Source: Trichomonas vaginalis G3
Taxonomy: Eukaryota; Parabasalia; Trichomonadida; Trichomonadidae
Assembly (NCBI RefSeq): GCF_026262505.1
Contig: NC_067203.1
Coordinates: 21,061,411-21,125,410 of the forward strand
Direction: 5' to 3'
DNA: 64,000 nt
In this document: piece after piece, positions 36,558 to 46,421 of the stretch
Layout: each line of letters begins with the position of its first letter
How positions within the stretch are numbered: the first letter of the stretch is position 1
Translations under genes and position numbers: made by a program
Notes under the pieces: model-generated
The model's database searches: none
Told to the model about the DNA's origin: nothing
The model's input: the letters and a program-made list of their open reading frames with translations, nothing else

Positions 36558-38178
36558 ATGTACGCCGCTCAGAATATAACGCCAACAGTTTTGGATGCTA
36601 TGAATGGAAATGTTTCCGAATGGTATAACGAATGCGACAATGCCATTAGAAGGTCAGAAATAGTTCCTGGAACTTACGAATATACAACTGCTGTTTCTTA
36701 TGGAAACGTAGGTGAGTTTGGAGAAGGTTCTTCAACAACAGTAGATATTGCTTGCGACAGGTTTCATATTATTTCTATTGACAACTCATTCTTATACGTG
36801 GAACAAGACATTGAAATAAAACCTTCTGCCAAGTTGTCTGACAAGAAAGGTTGCAATGGAATTTTCTATGTCGGATACCAATATGCTCCAGAAGTTTTCA
36901 TGGGATATAAGATATATTCTAACTCTGACTTAGTTCAAACAGTAACATGGGCAAACTATGAATGGTTCGCTTTGAGAAACTCAGTACAACCACAAGCTAG
37001 AGAACAAACAGACCAATATGCAACTATTGAGAAAATAAGAAGACTTGACCCTAACGTTCCAGGAGTTTATGTTAACCTTTCTGGACAAACTGCAGCAGCA
37101 GTAACCAAAGTAAAACTGAAACTTAGAGTTCCTTTGTCATCTTTCCTCATCTTCAGGTTTTTAAGATACTTGCCAAACTGGGCAGGAAAAATTTCTATCG
37201 AACTCACCCCAAGCAAAAATAACTTAGTCATTGCACCAACACAAGACCCATTCACTCTTACAGAAGTAGTGGGAACAAATAAAATGTCATTCGCCGACTT
37301 TTGCAAAAACAAAGTTGACTTAGACTTTGGTTTCTCAAACCTCAACACTGAAGTAAACTATTATTTCAATGCTGCTGGAGATGCTTGGGACCCAGTTAAG
37401 TTCACATGCGAAAAATTTGAATGCAAGAGAATAGAAAGCAGACTTGCAGTCTATATGTTGGACCCAGATATTTCAAATGCTTTAGCTGCCAAATATATTG
37501 CAGTTCCACTTATGTTCCCTATACACCAAATATCTGTCAAAGACTTTGCAGGTGAAGTTGGAAACCAAAGTGCTGACCCAGGTGCAAGAACAGATATTGC
37601 CTTAACAACTGCAATGAAACATGCAGATACTATGTTTGTACTGTTCAGACGAACTATAAATGACTATTCTTGCTTCTACAACCCTGGTATTAAATATCAT
37701 ATAAACATAGATGGCAAATATTATCCAAGAGAAGAATATTCTACAGTTGAGGATATGAGGTCATACAACTTGACATTAGATGCTATGAACTTTAACAACA
37801 ACTTCACAAACAACCATTAACCCTGAAATGCAAAGTTCTATTATGCCATATGTGAAAGTATGGACTCATACAGGAGCTCAAAAAACTCAATATACAAATG
37901 GAGACCGTTCAAACTTTTGGCTTGGCATTCCATTTGCTGACTCAGAAGACTTTATGGGTGGTATTTCAACTGTTGGTACAGTTCAAATACAATATACTGG
38001 TGACAGAGACGGTCCAGATGAATTGAAAGCAAAGAAGTTTACAAAACCAATAGCACTTTTCACGGAAGATGCTCTTTTGAAGATTCGTTCGATGAAACCT
38101 GCTGGGGCTCCTCAGATTGGCATAAACGACAGCTTCCATCGAGCAGATTTTGGCAGCAGGTCAGTAAGTTGTTCTTGA
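36558..38178 (+). pseudogene. Major capsid protein locus (double jelly-roll type, probable)
   Basis: The locus starts MYAAQNITPTVLDAMNGNVS and is rich in aromatic beta-strand segments, with patches such as SFLIFRFLRYLPNWAGKI and VAVYMLDPD-like. Its size (about 500 residues), composition and position after the coiled-coil gene fit the Polinton/polinton-like virus major capsid protein, which builds the icosahedral shell as trimers. The assignment rests on context and general features, not on a diagnostic motif. The locus appears broken by about one interruption. No second copy lies in the window. Confidence 0.65.
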
Positions 38179-38480
38179 ACTGACTTCTCTCCGTCAAATA
38201 TTGACAGTACGCCAGTTTTGACATAAAATTGTAAGATAAACTTACCTTTAGAAATATCTGTAAGTTTTGTTGTTATATTTTTGTCAACGTCAAGAACTTT
38301 CACCATTTCAGTTATACCAACTTTCTTTGCTTTATGAAAATATTTTGGTTCAGCAAATATTGCTATTCTATAACATTTTCCATTGTTTGTGTAAAGAACT
38401 ACTCTGTCAATGAACTTGTATTGTTTGTGTGTGTAAACTTTGTTTTGCTTCAATTCGAAGAGATACTCAAATACGTCCAT
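38112..38480 (-). CDS. Hypothetical element A protein, 122 residues
   Basis: The start is MDVFEYLFELKQNKVYTHKQ. The protein is a mixed alpha/beta, Lys-rich, soluble-looking polypeptide with no motif I recognise. It lies on the strand opposite the capsid gene, its end overlaps the capsid locus slightly, and it is divergently paired with the gene at 38,499 over an 18-base spacer. Confidence 0.55.
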   Translation of the reverse strand: MDVFEYLFELKQNKVYTHKQYKFIDRVVLYTNNGKCYRIAIFAEPKYFHKAKKVGITEMVKVLDVDKNITTKLTDISKGKFILQFYVKTGVLSIFDGEKSVQEQLTDLLPKSARWKLSFMPI

Positions 38481-38498
38481 CTTTTTATTCTAAGTAAA
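38481..38498. promoter_or_regulatory. 18-bp divergent promoter-like spacer
   Basis: The spacer CTTTTTATTCTAAGTAAA separates opposed start codons. It follows the same TTTTAT(T)NTA(G)NTAAAA plan as the spacers at 28,928, 50,845 and 53,073. Confidence 0.55.
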
Positions 38499-39079
38499 AT
38501 GTCATTTCCGAAAAATAGAAGCGTAAGTGTTTCAAAAGGTTTAATGGCGGTGGCAGATGTGAAGTTAAATTCACCAACTCAAACAAACAGTCAAAGTGTT
38601 GTTGTCAATGTCAAAGAAAGAGATGTTGAAGTGGGGAAACCATACGAAGACGAAGATGGTATAACAATAGTTCCTGTCAAAGAACAACCAACATACCTGA
38701 AGTTAGCAGAGACTTAAGTTCTGTTGCAGATATTCGAAACGACTACCAACAACTGAAAGACAAACTTAAAACTCAGGAGAAGATTTGTCAAGCTTTGGGT
38801 ATAATGTTAAACTTGGTTGAGCACAACCCTGTAAAAGTGAACTCATATGTCATCGCACCTCGTGAAGTTTTGAAAGAACTATTGAAACTTTTGACAGAGG
38901 CAGACGATATAAACATCAAAGAAATAGAACCCGACATTGCTTGCTGTGGTGTTTCATACAATGTCATTGACAAAATATACGTTATGAAAGGAGGTGAAAC
39001 GTTGAACTTAAAATATAGTTTCCCAGACGTTATAAAAATATTTGACGACCACAACATTTCATTAAAATTTACTTGCTAA
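38499..39079 (+). pseudogene. Hypothetical element A protein locus
   Basis: The first part starts MSFPKNRSVSVSKGLMAVAD and is Val/Lys-rich and probably flexible. The later part is a compact alpha/beta stretch with PREVLKELLKLLTEADDINI and a Cys pair (ACCGVSY). The locus looks broken, with about one interruption. No family is recognised. It lies between the capsid genes and shares their strand. Confidence 0.5.
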
Positions 39080-39085
39080 GTAAAA

Positions 39086-39317
39086 ATGTCAAAACTTCTT
39101 GAAAGATGTTTGAAGAAAAAATAATATAGACTTTATTTCATGTAAAGGACTTTACACACTTTTGAACGATATGAAAGACCCTGTTTTGTTTGTTCGTGTA
39201 GACAAAGGAAAGTTCTATGTCTTTACAAAATATTTGAACTTCTTAGACAGAGAACTTCAAGAAACGCCATGTGAAAGTTTAGATGAAGTTCTTCTCCACT
39301 TTCAGAAAAACTTTTAA
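39086..39317 (+). pseudogene. Small hypothetical element A protein locus
   Basis: A start codon follows TAAGTAAAA in the same way as the neighbouring genes. The downstream frame contains FVRVDKGKFYVFTKYLNFL and ends just before the next gene. It is broken, with about one or two interruptions, and would encode about 75 residues. Function unknown. Confidence 0.4.
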
Positions 39318-39327
39318 ATATATGTAA

Positions 39328-40133
39328 ATGGCAGAAGACATAGTGGTTTATACTATTACGACTAAAAACCCTGAGTCATATAATTCTATAACAACAAACT
39401 TACAAAGTCCTCAAGGACGATATTGTAAACTGACCTTAAACACGATGACGACTAAAGCCTGTTTTGCTCTTTGACACCAGAAGACTTTGTTGTTGTGAAT
39501 GGTAAAAAATACTTCTTTGAAGATACTTACTCAGATATACCACCAACAGGTTTTTGTTGACTTATTTAATACTTTAAGGACGGATGTAACATGTGCTGCA
39601 ACTAGAGCAGGTTTCATTATGTTTGGATGTCCGACTGAGTTTAGTATAAACGATATGAGCTATAATACAAAACTTATATCTGGTTTTTACTACCAACAGT
39701 TTCCTATAACAGGAAAAGGTGTCATACAAGGTTTGTCTGTTCCATTGACTTTAAGTACACCTATTTTATATATTGTTTCAAACTTAGGTTCAAAGTGCTA
39801 TTCGAATATCGACAGAAACTACTATGACCAAAAGATACTCATGCGTATAAACAACACTTTCTCTGCTGGTTTGCCTATTGTTCATTCGAATGCAGAGTTT
39901 TCAGCTTTAGTAAACTCAAACACTTTAGCAAACATAAACTTAACCTTAGTCGACGCAAACTTTGTTCCTGTAAAACTTTTATGTCCTATGTATTTGTCAA
40001 TGACGGCAGAAAGTTTCGAATTGGAAGATGCAACTGGTGAAAGTATTGTACTACAAGAACAACTTCAACAACAAATAGCTCAAGAACAACAAATGCAACA
40101 AATGGAAAAATGCAACAACAAAGTCAAGAATAA
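39328..40133 (+). pseudogene. Minor capsid (penton-like, single jelly-roll) protein candidate
   Basis: The start is MAEDIVVYTITTKNPESYNS. The body is rich in short beta segments with Asn/Ser/Thr turns (TRAGFIMFGCPTEFSIND, VIQGLSVPLTLSTPILYIVS, NINLTLVDANFVPVKLL), and the tail is Gln/Met-rich. Length (about 265 residues), strand content and position between the major capsid and helicase genes fit the minor capsid protein that forms pentons. The assignment is inference. The locus is broken, with about two interruptions. Confidence 0.5.
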
Positions 40134-40162
40134 AAAAATATATTTTTTTTATTTTTATAAAA

Positions 40163-41398
40163 ATGTACAGAATAGATGTTTCAGATTTTTATGACTTCCA
40201 AGCATTCAGAAATATGTGTCCATTTCGAGACTATAACAAAGCAGTCGAGAATTTGAAACGTTTAGTCATTTATGTCGACTCTGCCCCAGAATGTTATGTC
40301 ATGAAAGAATGGGATGTTGTCTTTAACAAACCAAGAGCAACCATAGTTTCAGAACAAGAATGTAGACAGAAACTTAAGAAAATAAAAGTCGTACAGGTTG
40401 GCATGAAGATGTTAGATGCTTGGGATATCTTATTGTCGAAGTTAGAAGATTTTTCAGTTCGAGGTATAAAGTTCTATACACCTTCTCCAAACTTCTATTC
40501 TATCTTCACTGGATATAAATACGAACAAGTAGAATGGAAAGAAAATGTTATAGAAGCTTGGTTAGACCATGTCAAAGAAATTATATGCAATGGAAACGAA
40601 AGAGTCTATGAGTAATCTTATGTTGGTTTGCAAACATCTTACAATATCCAAGTGCTAAAAATGAAACTGCTCTCATTATAATTGGAAAACAAGGAACAGG
40701 TAAGAACACTTTCTTACAGATATTTTGTGCAAACTGTTAGAAGGTTATTCGAATCCGAATATGACAAACTTAGAAAACATCTGCGGTAAATTTAACTCTT
40801 CAATAGAGAATATGAAACTTATAGTATGTAACGAACTTCAAAGTATAGATACAACAAAGGTTTTTTAAACTCAGATGCTTTGAAGAGTCTTATAACAGAC
40901 AAAGTTGGAGTTGTTGAAAGAAAATATAAAGACCAAAGAGTTTGTGAAAATGTTGCAAATTTCATCATGGTTTCAAACAATGTTGTTCCGATGAAGTTAG
41001 AAAGTTCTGACAGAAGATATGTAGTTGTCAGAACGTCAGATTCTCATATGCAAGATACAGAATATTTTGACGACTTAGCAGAAACTTTGACACCTAACTT
41101 TTACAACCACTTGTTCTCATATTTTATGACATTAGATATTTCTAAGTTCAATCCAAGACAAATTCCATATACCGAAGAGAGACAAACATTGTTAGAAGCA
41201 AACAAGAGTGTATATGAACTGTTTATAGATGAGACTAACTTTGAGTGTTTAGATGAAAGGTCATTGTACGATGAATATAAACAATATTGTCAAGAGTATG
41301 GTTATATGACAGCGTCTAAACGAACATTCTTGGCAAATGTCAAAAGTCTTTTAGACATACAGAACGGCGTATATACAAAGAAAAATTTTTCTGAGTAA
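40163..41398 (+). pseudogene. D5-like superfamily 3 helicase (primase-helicase) locus
   Basis: A P-loop resembling IIGKQGTGKNTF is visible in the middle. It is followed by a Walker B-like LIVCNELQSID, a sensor region with NFIMVSNNVVPMKLESSDRR and a C-terminal winged-helix-like segment (YDEYKQYCQEYGYMTASKR). SNN...DRR is typical of the D5/poxvirus group of SF3 helicases, which unwind DNA for replication of viruses and polinton-like elements. The locus is broken, with about three interruptions. The expected length of about 420 residues is within the family's shorter range. The HNH nuclease gene follows after 34 bases. Confidence 0.75.
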
Positions 41399-41432
41399 AT
41401 TTTAAAAAAAATATTTTTTTATTTTATTTGAA

Positions 41433-42017
41433 ATGTACGCTGAGTTTGTTGGAAAGGACCGTTGGGAAACTTGTTTGTTAGATGAGAAATATGAAATTCA
41501 CTGTTCTGAGCCTTTTGAAGTCAGAAACAAAAAGACAAAAAGAGTTTTAAGCGAATGGGAGCAAAATAAAGGATATGCTAGGATGAAGATGGGTGGAAAA
41601 CACTATTTAAAACATGTTGTCATTGCAACTCATTTTATACCGAATCCTAACAATTTACCTTTTGTAGACCATATAAACCATATAAGAAACGACAATAGAC
41701 TTGAAAACTTGCGTTGGGTCACTCGTTCTGAAAACAATAAGAACAAAGGCAAATTTGGAGATATAGTATTCGAATTTGTCGACGAACTAGAAGATGAAGC
41801 AATTGAAATTACAGACTATGGCAAGCATACGCTTGAGTTTTACTACTATAGCGAAGAACAAGACTCTTTCTACTTTTATACCGGCGTAAACTATAGAAAA
41901 TTACAAGTATGTTTTACTAAGGAAGACTATGCTTTTGTAAACACTAGAGATACAGATGGAAAATACGTTAAAATACTTCTTAACAAATTCAAGAAGCTAT
42001 ATGGCATACCATTTTAA
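41433..42017 (+). CDS. HNH endonuclease
   Basis: The frame is complete, with 194 residues. HVVIATHFIPNPNNLPFVDH followed by INHIRNDNRLENLRWVTRSE is the classic HNH-3/NUMOD-type sequence; the DHIN...N..NLRWVT...N core holds the metal and DNA cleavage site. The N-terminal part, with VLSEWEQNKGYARMKMGGK, resembles the strand region usually before it. The C-terminal 80 residues are specific to this element. It could act as a homing-type nuclease or in element processing. It follows the helicase gene and is preceded by a TTTTTTTATTTTATTTGAA leader. Confidence 0.85.
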   Translation: MYAEFVGKDRWETCLLDEKYEIHCSEPFEVRNKKTKRVLSEWEQNKGYARMKMGGKHYLKHVVIATHFIPNPNNLPFVDHINHIRNDNRLENLRWVTRSENNKNKGKFGDIVFEFVDELEDEAIEITDYGKHTLEFYYYSEEQDSFYFYTGVNYRKLQVCFTKEDYAFVNTRDTDGKYVKILLNKFKKLYGIPF

Positions 42018-42058
42018 AACGTTTTTTTAAAAAAATATTTTTTTATTCTGAAGAAAAG

Positions 42059-42478
42059 ATGACGAAATATATTTCAGTAAACAAGTACATGTCAGGACTT
42101 AAAGAAGAACTAGACCCATTCACATATTTGAATATTTACTTCTACCATTTTGAAAAGTCTTCATATGACAAAGTTTGGAACATCGAACCCGTTAAGTTTG
42201 CTATTGTGACTAAAAATGGTGCGAAATTTGAAGACTTAGACATAGAAGGTTTGTTAGCAGTCAAAGAAAATTTTGACAGAAGGTTTTCAAACCTTAAAGA
42301 AGGCAAAGCATACAAACTTGTTATACCTTATGAACCAAAGAAAGCAGACGACTATGAATATTATGAGTCTAAGATAGTTGAAGTTCAAGGTAAATTAGGT
42401 AAAAAGATTTTAGAGTCTAAGCCAGTGTTTGCTCCTAAAGAGAAGAGAGACATTGACATTGACCCAGAAATGTTCTAA
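42059..42478 (+). CDS. Hypothetical element A protein, 139 residues
   Basis: The start MTKYISVNKYMSGLKEELDP follows TTTTTTTATTCTGAAGAAAAG. The protein is a soluble alpha/beta polypeptide with a Lys/Glu-rich end (KPVFAPKEKRDIDIDPEMF). Its size and composition would suit a single-strand DNA-binding or replication accessory protein next to the helicase, but no motif proves it. Confidence 0.55.
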   Translation: MTKYISVNKYMSGLKEELDPFTYLNIYFYHFEKSSYDKVWNIEPVKFAIVTKNGAKFEDLDIEGLLAVKENFDRRFSNLKEGKAYKLVIPYEPKKADDYEYYESKIVEVQGKLGKKILESKPVFAPKEKRDIDIDPEMF

Positions 42479-42494
42479 AAATAAAATTTTATTT

Positions 42495-42943
42495 TTACAT
42501 GTCATATCTCACCTTCTCTGGAACTGGTTCAGGTTCTTTTTTCTCTTCTACTTTCTTTTCTTTCTTTTCTCTCTTCTTCTTCTCTGGTGGAGTTATGTCA
42601 AATTTCTCAGAACCATATTTATGTAAAAGTTCTTTGTCCTTTAATAGCTCATCTATTCTGTTTTCTATTTCATCTTCAAGAACAGCGCATGTGTCTTCTT
42701 TGCATTCTAAGAACTTTTGTTGGACTTCATCTTTCCAATCGGCGTCATCTCTGTCAACAAGTCTGTCATTGACAAATTTTAAGACTGCTCTTTGTAATGT
42801 TTTATGGTTCTTGTCAATTCCCAGAAACAGAACTTTAGAACAAATTCACCTTTCTTGTTTACACTATGTAAGATTTTATGGTCGACAGATGTTTTGCTGT
42901 CGAAAAGTTTGTCTCGAATATAGATAGCGAAATCGCTAGACAT
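42495..42943 (-). pseudogene. Hypothetical charged protein locus on the minus strand
   Basis: Read on the minus strand from MSSDFAIYIRDKLFDSKTSV, the locus has a helical middle (FVNDRLVDRDDADWKDEVQQ) and a strongly charged C-terminus rich in Lys/Glu/Pro. It is broken, with about one interruption. It sits between the 139-residue gene and the ATPase gene, with short gaps on both sides. Function unknown. Confidence 0.55.
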
Positions 42944-42980
42944 TTTCAAAAAGATAAAAATTTTAATTTTTCTAAAAAAT

Positions 42981-43839
42981 ATGTTAGAAAAAAAAGTTTG
43001 CTGACATTGACAAGAAATTTGAGAATGTTTTGAAGAAGAACAAGAGGAAGTTAGAAAATGCTCAGATAAAGCCTATACATGACAAGTTCTTATTTGCTCA
43101 GAATGGTATAACAGGTCTAATTGCACCGCCTGGGTCGGGTAAGACTTTCACTTATCTTAAAATGGCTGCACAACAACAAGAACTAGATGAGAAGAACCCA
43201 TTCTATGAGTTAGTTGTCATTTGTAGTACTTCTGGTCAATTCGATCAAACCGTCAATTCGTTCAAGATATTATAAAGAAGTCTAAGTTAGTATGTATAAA
43301 GGATACTGAGTTGTTAGATTGGATAAAGAAGTACCAAAGAAGGGTTTTTGAAGTTACAATGCTATAAATGAGTATATAAACTCGAAGTTTAAAGACCAAA
43401 TGAGGAATGCAGAGAGATATTAGAGAAGAAACACTTCAGAAACAAACAGAAAGAGATAGAATACATTTCGAAGAAATTGCAATCTTACGATTGGAAGACT
43501 TACCCTCATAGATGTCTTCTTATCTTAGATGATTTCGCCTCTCATCCTTTGTTAAAGAACAGAGAACAAGACATGTGTCGAATTCTTAAGAAACTTAGGC
43601 ACTTTAACATTTCAGTTGTCATTTGTGTACAGACAGCAAAGAGTTTAAGTAAGGATGTTAAAATACTTACTGACATCATACTTTTCCCTGGATTGTCCGA
43701 AGACGATTTCATGGAACTTATGAAAGAGTCCATGGCAGGTAAGTTTGACAGACATGAACTATGGAGAAGTACAAAGTCATACAAGACCCTCATACTTCTT
43801 TCAGAATTCACATCTACGCGAACAAAGTTCAAATTGTAA
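42981..43839 (+). pseudogene. A32/FtsK-HerA-like DNA packaging ATPase
   Basis: A Walker A motif APPGSGKTFTYLK follows the lead-in HDKFLFAQNGITGLI, and a Walker B CLLILDDFASH lies downstream. After it comes VVICVQTAKSLSKDVK and TDIILFPGLSED, a layout typical of the poxvirus A32-like ATPases that pump DNA into capsids. The total of about 285 residues is normal for Polintons and virophages. The locus is broken, with about three interruptions. It lies upstream of a low-complexity repeat. Confidence 0.85.
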
Positions 43840-43841
43840 AA

Positions 43842-44300
43842 AGTCAAGCGTAAAAATGTAAGTGTTTTAGTCTTAGTCTGTTGTGGTGCTGGGGCTGTCG
43901 GTTCTTCTGGCTTTGGAAGACATTCAGGAAGAGGAACGTCGGACATTCGTTTGTGTCCTGTCGGAAGGAAGAACTTTTCCTGTTGGAAGGAAGAACTTTT
44001 CCAGTTGTCGGGAAATTTTTTTCCTGTCTGAAGGAAAAATTTTTTCTGTCGTTCGACCAAAAAGTTCTCAATTTTCGAAAATTTGAATGGTTTACGGACG
44101 AACAACAGGAAAATTTTTTCCAGTTGTCAGGAAAATTTTTTCCAGTTGTCGGGAAATTTTTTTCCAGTTGTCGGGAATTTTTTTTCTTGTTGGAAGGAAG
44201 GACTCGGAATGTCGGATGGAAGGACTCGGAATGCCAGAAGGATTTGACAAGACAATTGACCTTATAGAGCTACCTGAGCCATCTGAAGTCAAGCGTAAAA
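43842..44300. repeat. Tandem low-complexity block with GGAAGGAAGAACTTTTCC and GTTGTCGGGAAATTTTT units
   Basis: Two short unit types alternate in degenerate tandem (about 43,970-44,230), and the ends of the block share GTCAAGCGTAAAAAT (43,843 and 44,290). Frames are open on both strands only because the repeat lacks stops. I see no domain and do not call a gene. It may be an expanded spacer between the ATPase and the KilA-N gene. Confidence 0.5.
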
Positions 44301-44313
44301 ATAAATGGTTCAT

Positions 44314-45205
44314 TTACTCTGCTTGTTTGAAGTTGTCAAAATACTCTGTTATTTTTTCTTTCAGTAGCGGCAAATCTTCTTTGAAGGTAAGTATTGTACA
44401 ACCTTTAATATCATAGTGTGTTTGAGGTAACGTATCTTGAACTATTTGTTTCACATCTTCATTTGGGGTCATTGAAATCGGTAAGTTTTCGCGATAGAAC
44501 AATTTCTGTCAGATTTGTAAATCTTAGCAAGGTCGTAAAAGCTTTTGTTGTTCTTCTGACTAAATGCAACATAACCATATCTCTGTCTTCTTCATTTTCC
44601 ATCTCTTCAGTATAAATCATATACTTATAGTTCTTTTCCTTTCCTTTTGGTACCGAACGTGGTATTCTTTTCTGTATGGTTTTGTCTTTTGCTTCAAGCT
44701 TGTTTTCCATCTCTTCACGTTCTTGTCTATGAAGTTCGTCAAGAAGTTTACAGACATACCATGAATAGCGAGCTGAAGCCCATTGTGCCACATTATTTAC
44801 AAGAAGTCTATGTACATACCAACCTCTCAAACCATTTGGCAAATTTTCACGATTTTCATAGAGTTTTGGCGACTGGGGTTTTTTACCTACTCGCTGTTCT
44901 TCACTGTTTTCATAGAGTTTTGGCGACTGGGGTTTTTTACCTACTCGCTGTTCTTCACTGTTTTCAGAAAAAAGTATATCTCGCTGTGCTTCGCTCAAAA
45001 GTTCTTGTGTGCTTTGGTTCCTAAACCAGTCTTTAGGAAGCTTAGTATCTGGAGCAAAACATGCTGTCAAAATACTTTGCATTTGGTACATGTCATCTTT
45101 GACCGAACGAATGAGACGTAACTGTTTGTTATACTGTATGTACTCATATTCTTCATTTATAGCTTCATGGACTATAACTGTTGTTGTGTTCTCTGTTGTT
45201 GACAT
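44314..45205 (-). pseudogene. KilA-N protein with C-terminal viral extension
   Basis: The N-terminal half has the KilA-N pattern: CFAPDTKLPKDWFRNQSTQE, then GWYVHRLLVNNVAQWASARY and SWYVCKLLDEL. A charged linker and a C-terminal domain with NYKYMIYTEEMENEEDRDMV follow, like the DUF3627-type ends of poxvirus and iridovirus KilA-N proteins. An 18-residue unit (ENSEEQRVGKKPQSPKLY) is tandemly doubled (DNA near 44,862-44,970). It is probably a DNA-binding regulator. The first in-frame ATG (MSTTENTTT) is at 45,205. The locus appears broken by about one interruption. Confidence 0.7.
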
Positions 45206-45294
45206 ATCTGTCTTTACATACAAAATAAAAAAATAAAAAAAATAAAACTAACTTTATTTTTTCTATCTTTCACAAAAGACCAAAAATAAACGCT

Positions 45295-45909
45295 TTACAT
45301 GTATTTTTCAGCAACTTCGTCAAATAATTTTATAGCTTTCTCTATCTCATCTACTTCAAACGTTTCTTTACCTTTCGTGGGAGCACCATACAATTTCTCA
45401 AACTTTTCAAGTAGTTCTGTTTCTGCAGCTCTCATATCGTTAACAAACGCAACCTTAACTCTATTGACTATACTGTCATATCTTTGAGTTATATTAAATG
45501 TTCTTCCTATCTTATATCTCTTTGTATTGAAGTCCTTCGGTTTCTGAACGATGTAAAGTAAGCCTTCACTGCAACGTTCCGTATCGAACGAACCATATGT
45601 TATGAAATTATATCCAACAACTGGGTCAATCCAGAACAAAACTACTGGTATAAGACTTTTGTCTATAAGATATGCTCTTGTTCCATAGAATCTTACCGAT
45701 ATCATAAGCTCAGGATTTCTTGTCAAAATTTTCTGAGTAGAAGCATTTCTAACCCAGTCGTGTGCTTTCTTTCCTTCAGATAGTGTTAAAATGTCTGACA
45801 AAGAATATTTGTTGTATTTCTTTGAGTATCTTACGTTTAAATCACCAATTCTAACTATTTTGGTCTCATTGTCTATCTTTTTAACTGTTTCAAACTCAAC
45901 CTTTAACAT
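45295..45909 (-). CDS. KilA-N plus T5orf172 (GIY-YIG-related) protein
   Basis: The first ATG is at 45,909 (MLKVEFETVKKI). The N-terminal about 100 residues match KilA-N (SLSDILTLSEGKKAHDWVRN, then PVVLFWIDPVVGYNFITYG). The C-terminal about 90 residues fit the T5orf172/MUG113 family: GLLYIVQKPKD, YKIGRTFNITQRYDSI and EKLYGAPTKGKETFEVDEI. That family resembles GIY-YIG nucleases, and the KilA-N plus T5orf172 fusion is known from baculoviruses, NCLDVs and phages. It is likely a DNA-binding protein with possible nuclease ancestry. It lies in tandem with the other KilA-N gene. Confidence 0.75.
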   Translation of the reverse strand: MLKVEFETVKKIDNETKIVRIGDLNVRYSKKYNKYSLSDILTLSEGKKAHDWVRNASTQKILTRNPELMISVRFYGTRAYLIDKSLIPVVLFWIDPVVGYNFITYGSFDTERCSEGLLYIVQKPKDFNTKRYKIGRTFNITQRYDSIVNRVKVAFVNDMRAAETELLEKFEKLYGAPTKGKETFEVDEIEKAIKLFDEVAEKYM

Positions 45910-45984
45910 TTCTGTTCTTACATACAAAATAAAAAAATATTTTTTTAAAAAACTAACTTTATTTTATTTTGTATAAAAGATACA

Positions 45985-46420
45985 GTTATATCATGAAATT
46001 TGGTCATTTTTTTACGATTTTCATGTGTTTTAGGCGTTCCTCGGTTTTCCGCGGGTCGCAATTTTTTACGATTTTCGTACGGAATCTCTTCCCTCGGTTT
46101 TCCGAGGGAAGCAAGCATATGCCATTTTACTCAGATTTTTGTGCTGAATTCAGCAAAAATATATTTTAGGGTAGAATGTTAGATCTAACATGTTTTCTAA
46201 CACGTTTTCTAACATGGTCTAAAACACACAAAACTCATGAAATTTCATACGGAATTCAATAAAAATATATTTTATGTTAGAATGTTAGATCTAACATGTT
46301 TTCTAACATGTTTTCTAACATGGTCTAAAACACACAAAACTCATGAAATTTCATACGGAATTCAATAAAAATAATGTTTATGTTAGAATGTTAGATCTAA
46401 CATGTTTTCTAACATAACTA
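45985..46420. promoter_or_regulatory. Cluster of three AGATCT modules and a perfect TTTT-loop hairpin
   Basis: A 10-bp perfect stem with a TTTT loop lies at 46,088-46,111 (CTTCCCTCGG / CCGAGGGAAG). It is followed by three AGATCT modules, mostly with TGTTAG/CTAACA arms, near 46,146-46,212, 46,260-46,322 and 46,369-46,418. Each module is preceded by AATATATTTTA, AATATATTTTA or AATGTTTA. It separates two minus-strand genes. No coding content. Confidence 0.65.
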
Positions 46421-46421
46421 T

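Noticed and set aside
36600-38178. Introns in the element genes (GTATGT near several starts, for example before 45,205 and 45,909)
   Set aside because: The GTATGT...ACAG pattern lies in the leader just before the ATG, lacks the trichomonad ACTAACACACAG branch/acceptor motif, and removing it would not alter a frame.
42499-42927. Plus-strand frame of 142 codons rich in Ser and Phe
   Set aside because: It is the antisense shadow of the charged minus-strand gene at 42,495-42,943, whose composition (Lys/Glu) produces Ser/Phe on the other strand.
43542-44105. Minus-strand frame of 187 codons
   Set aside because: It overlaps the ATPase on the opposite strand and continues through the tandem block; no domain is seen.
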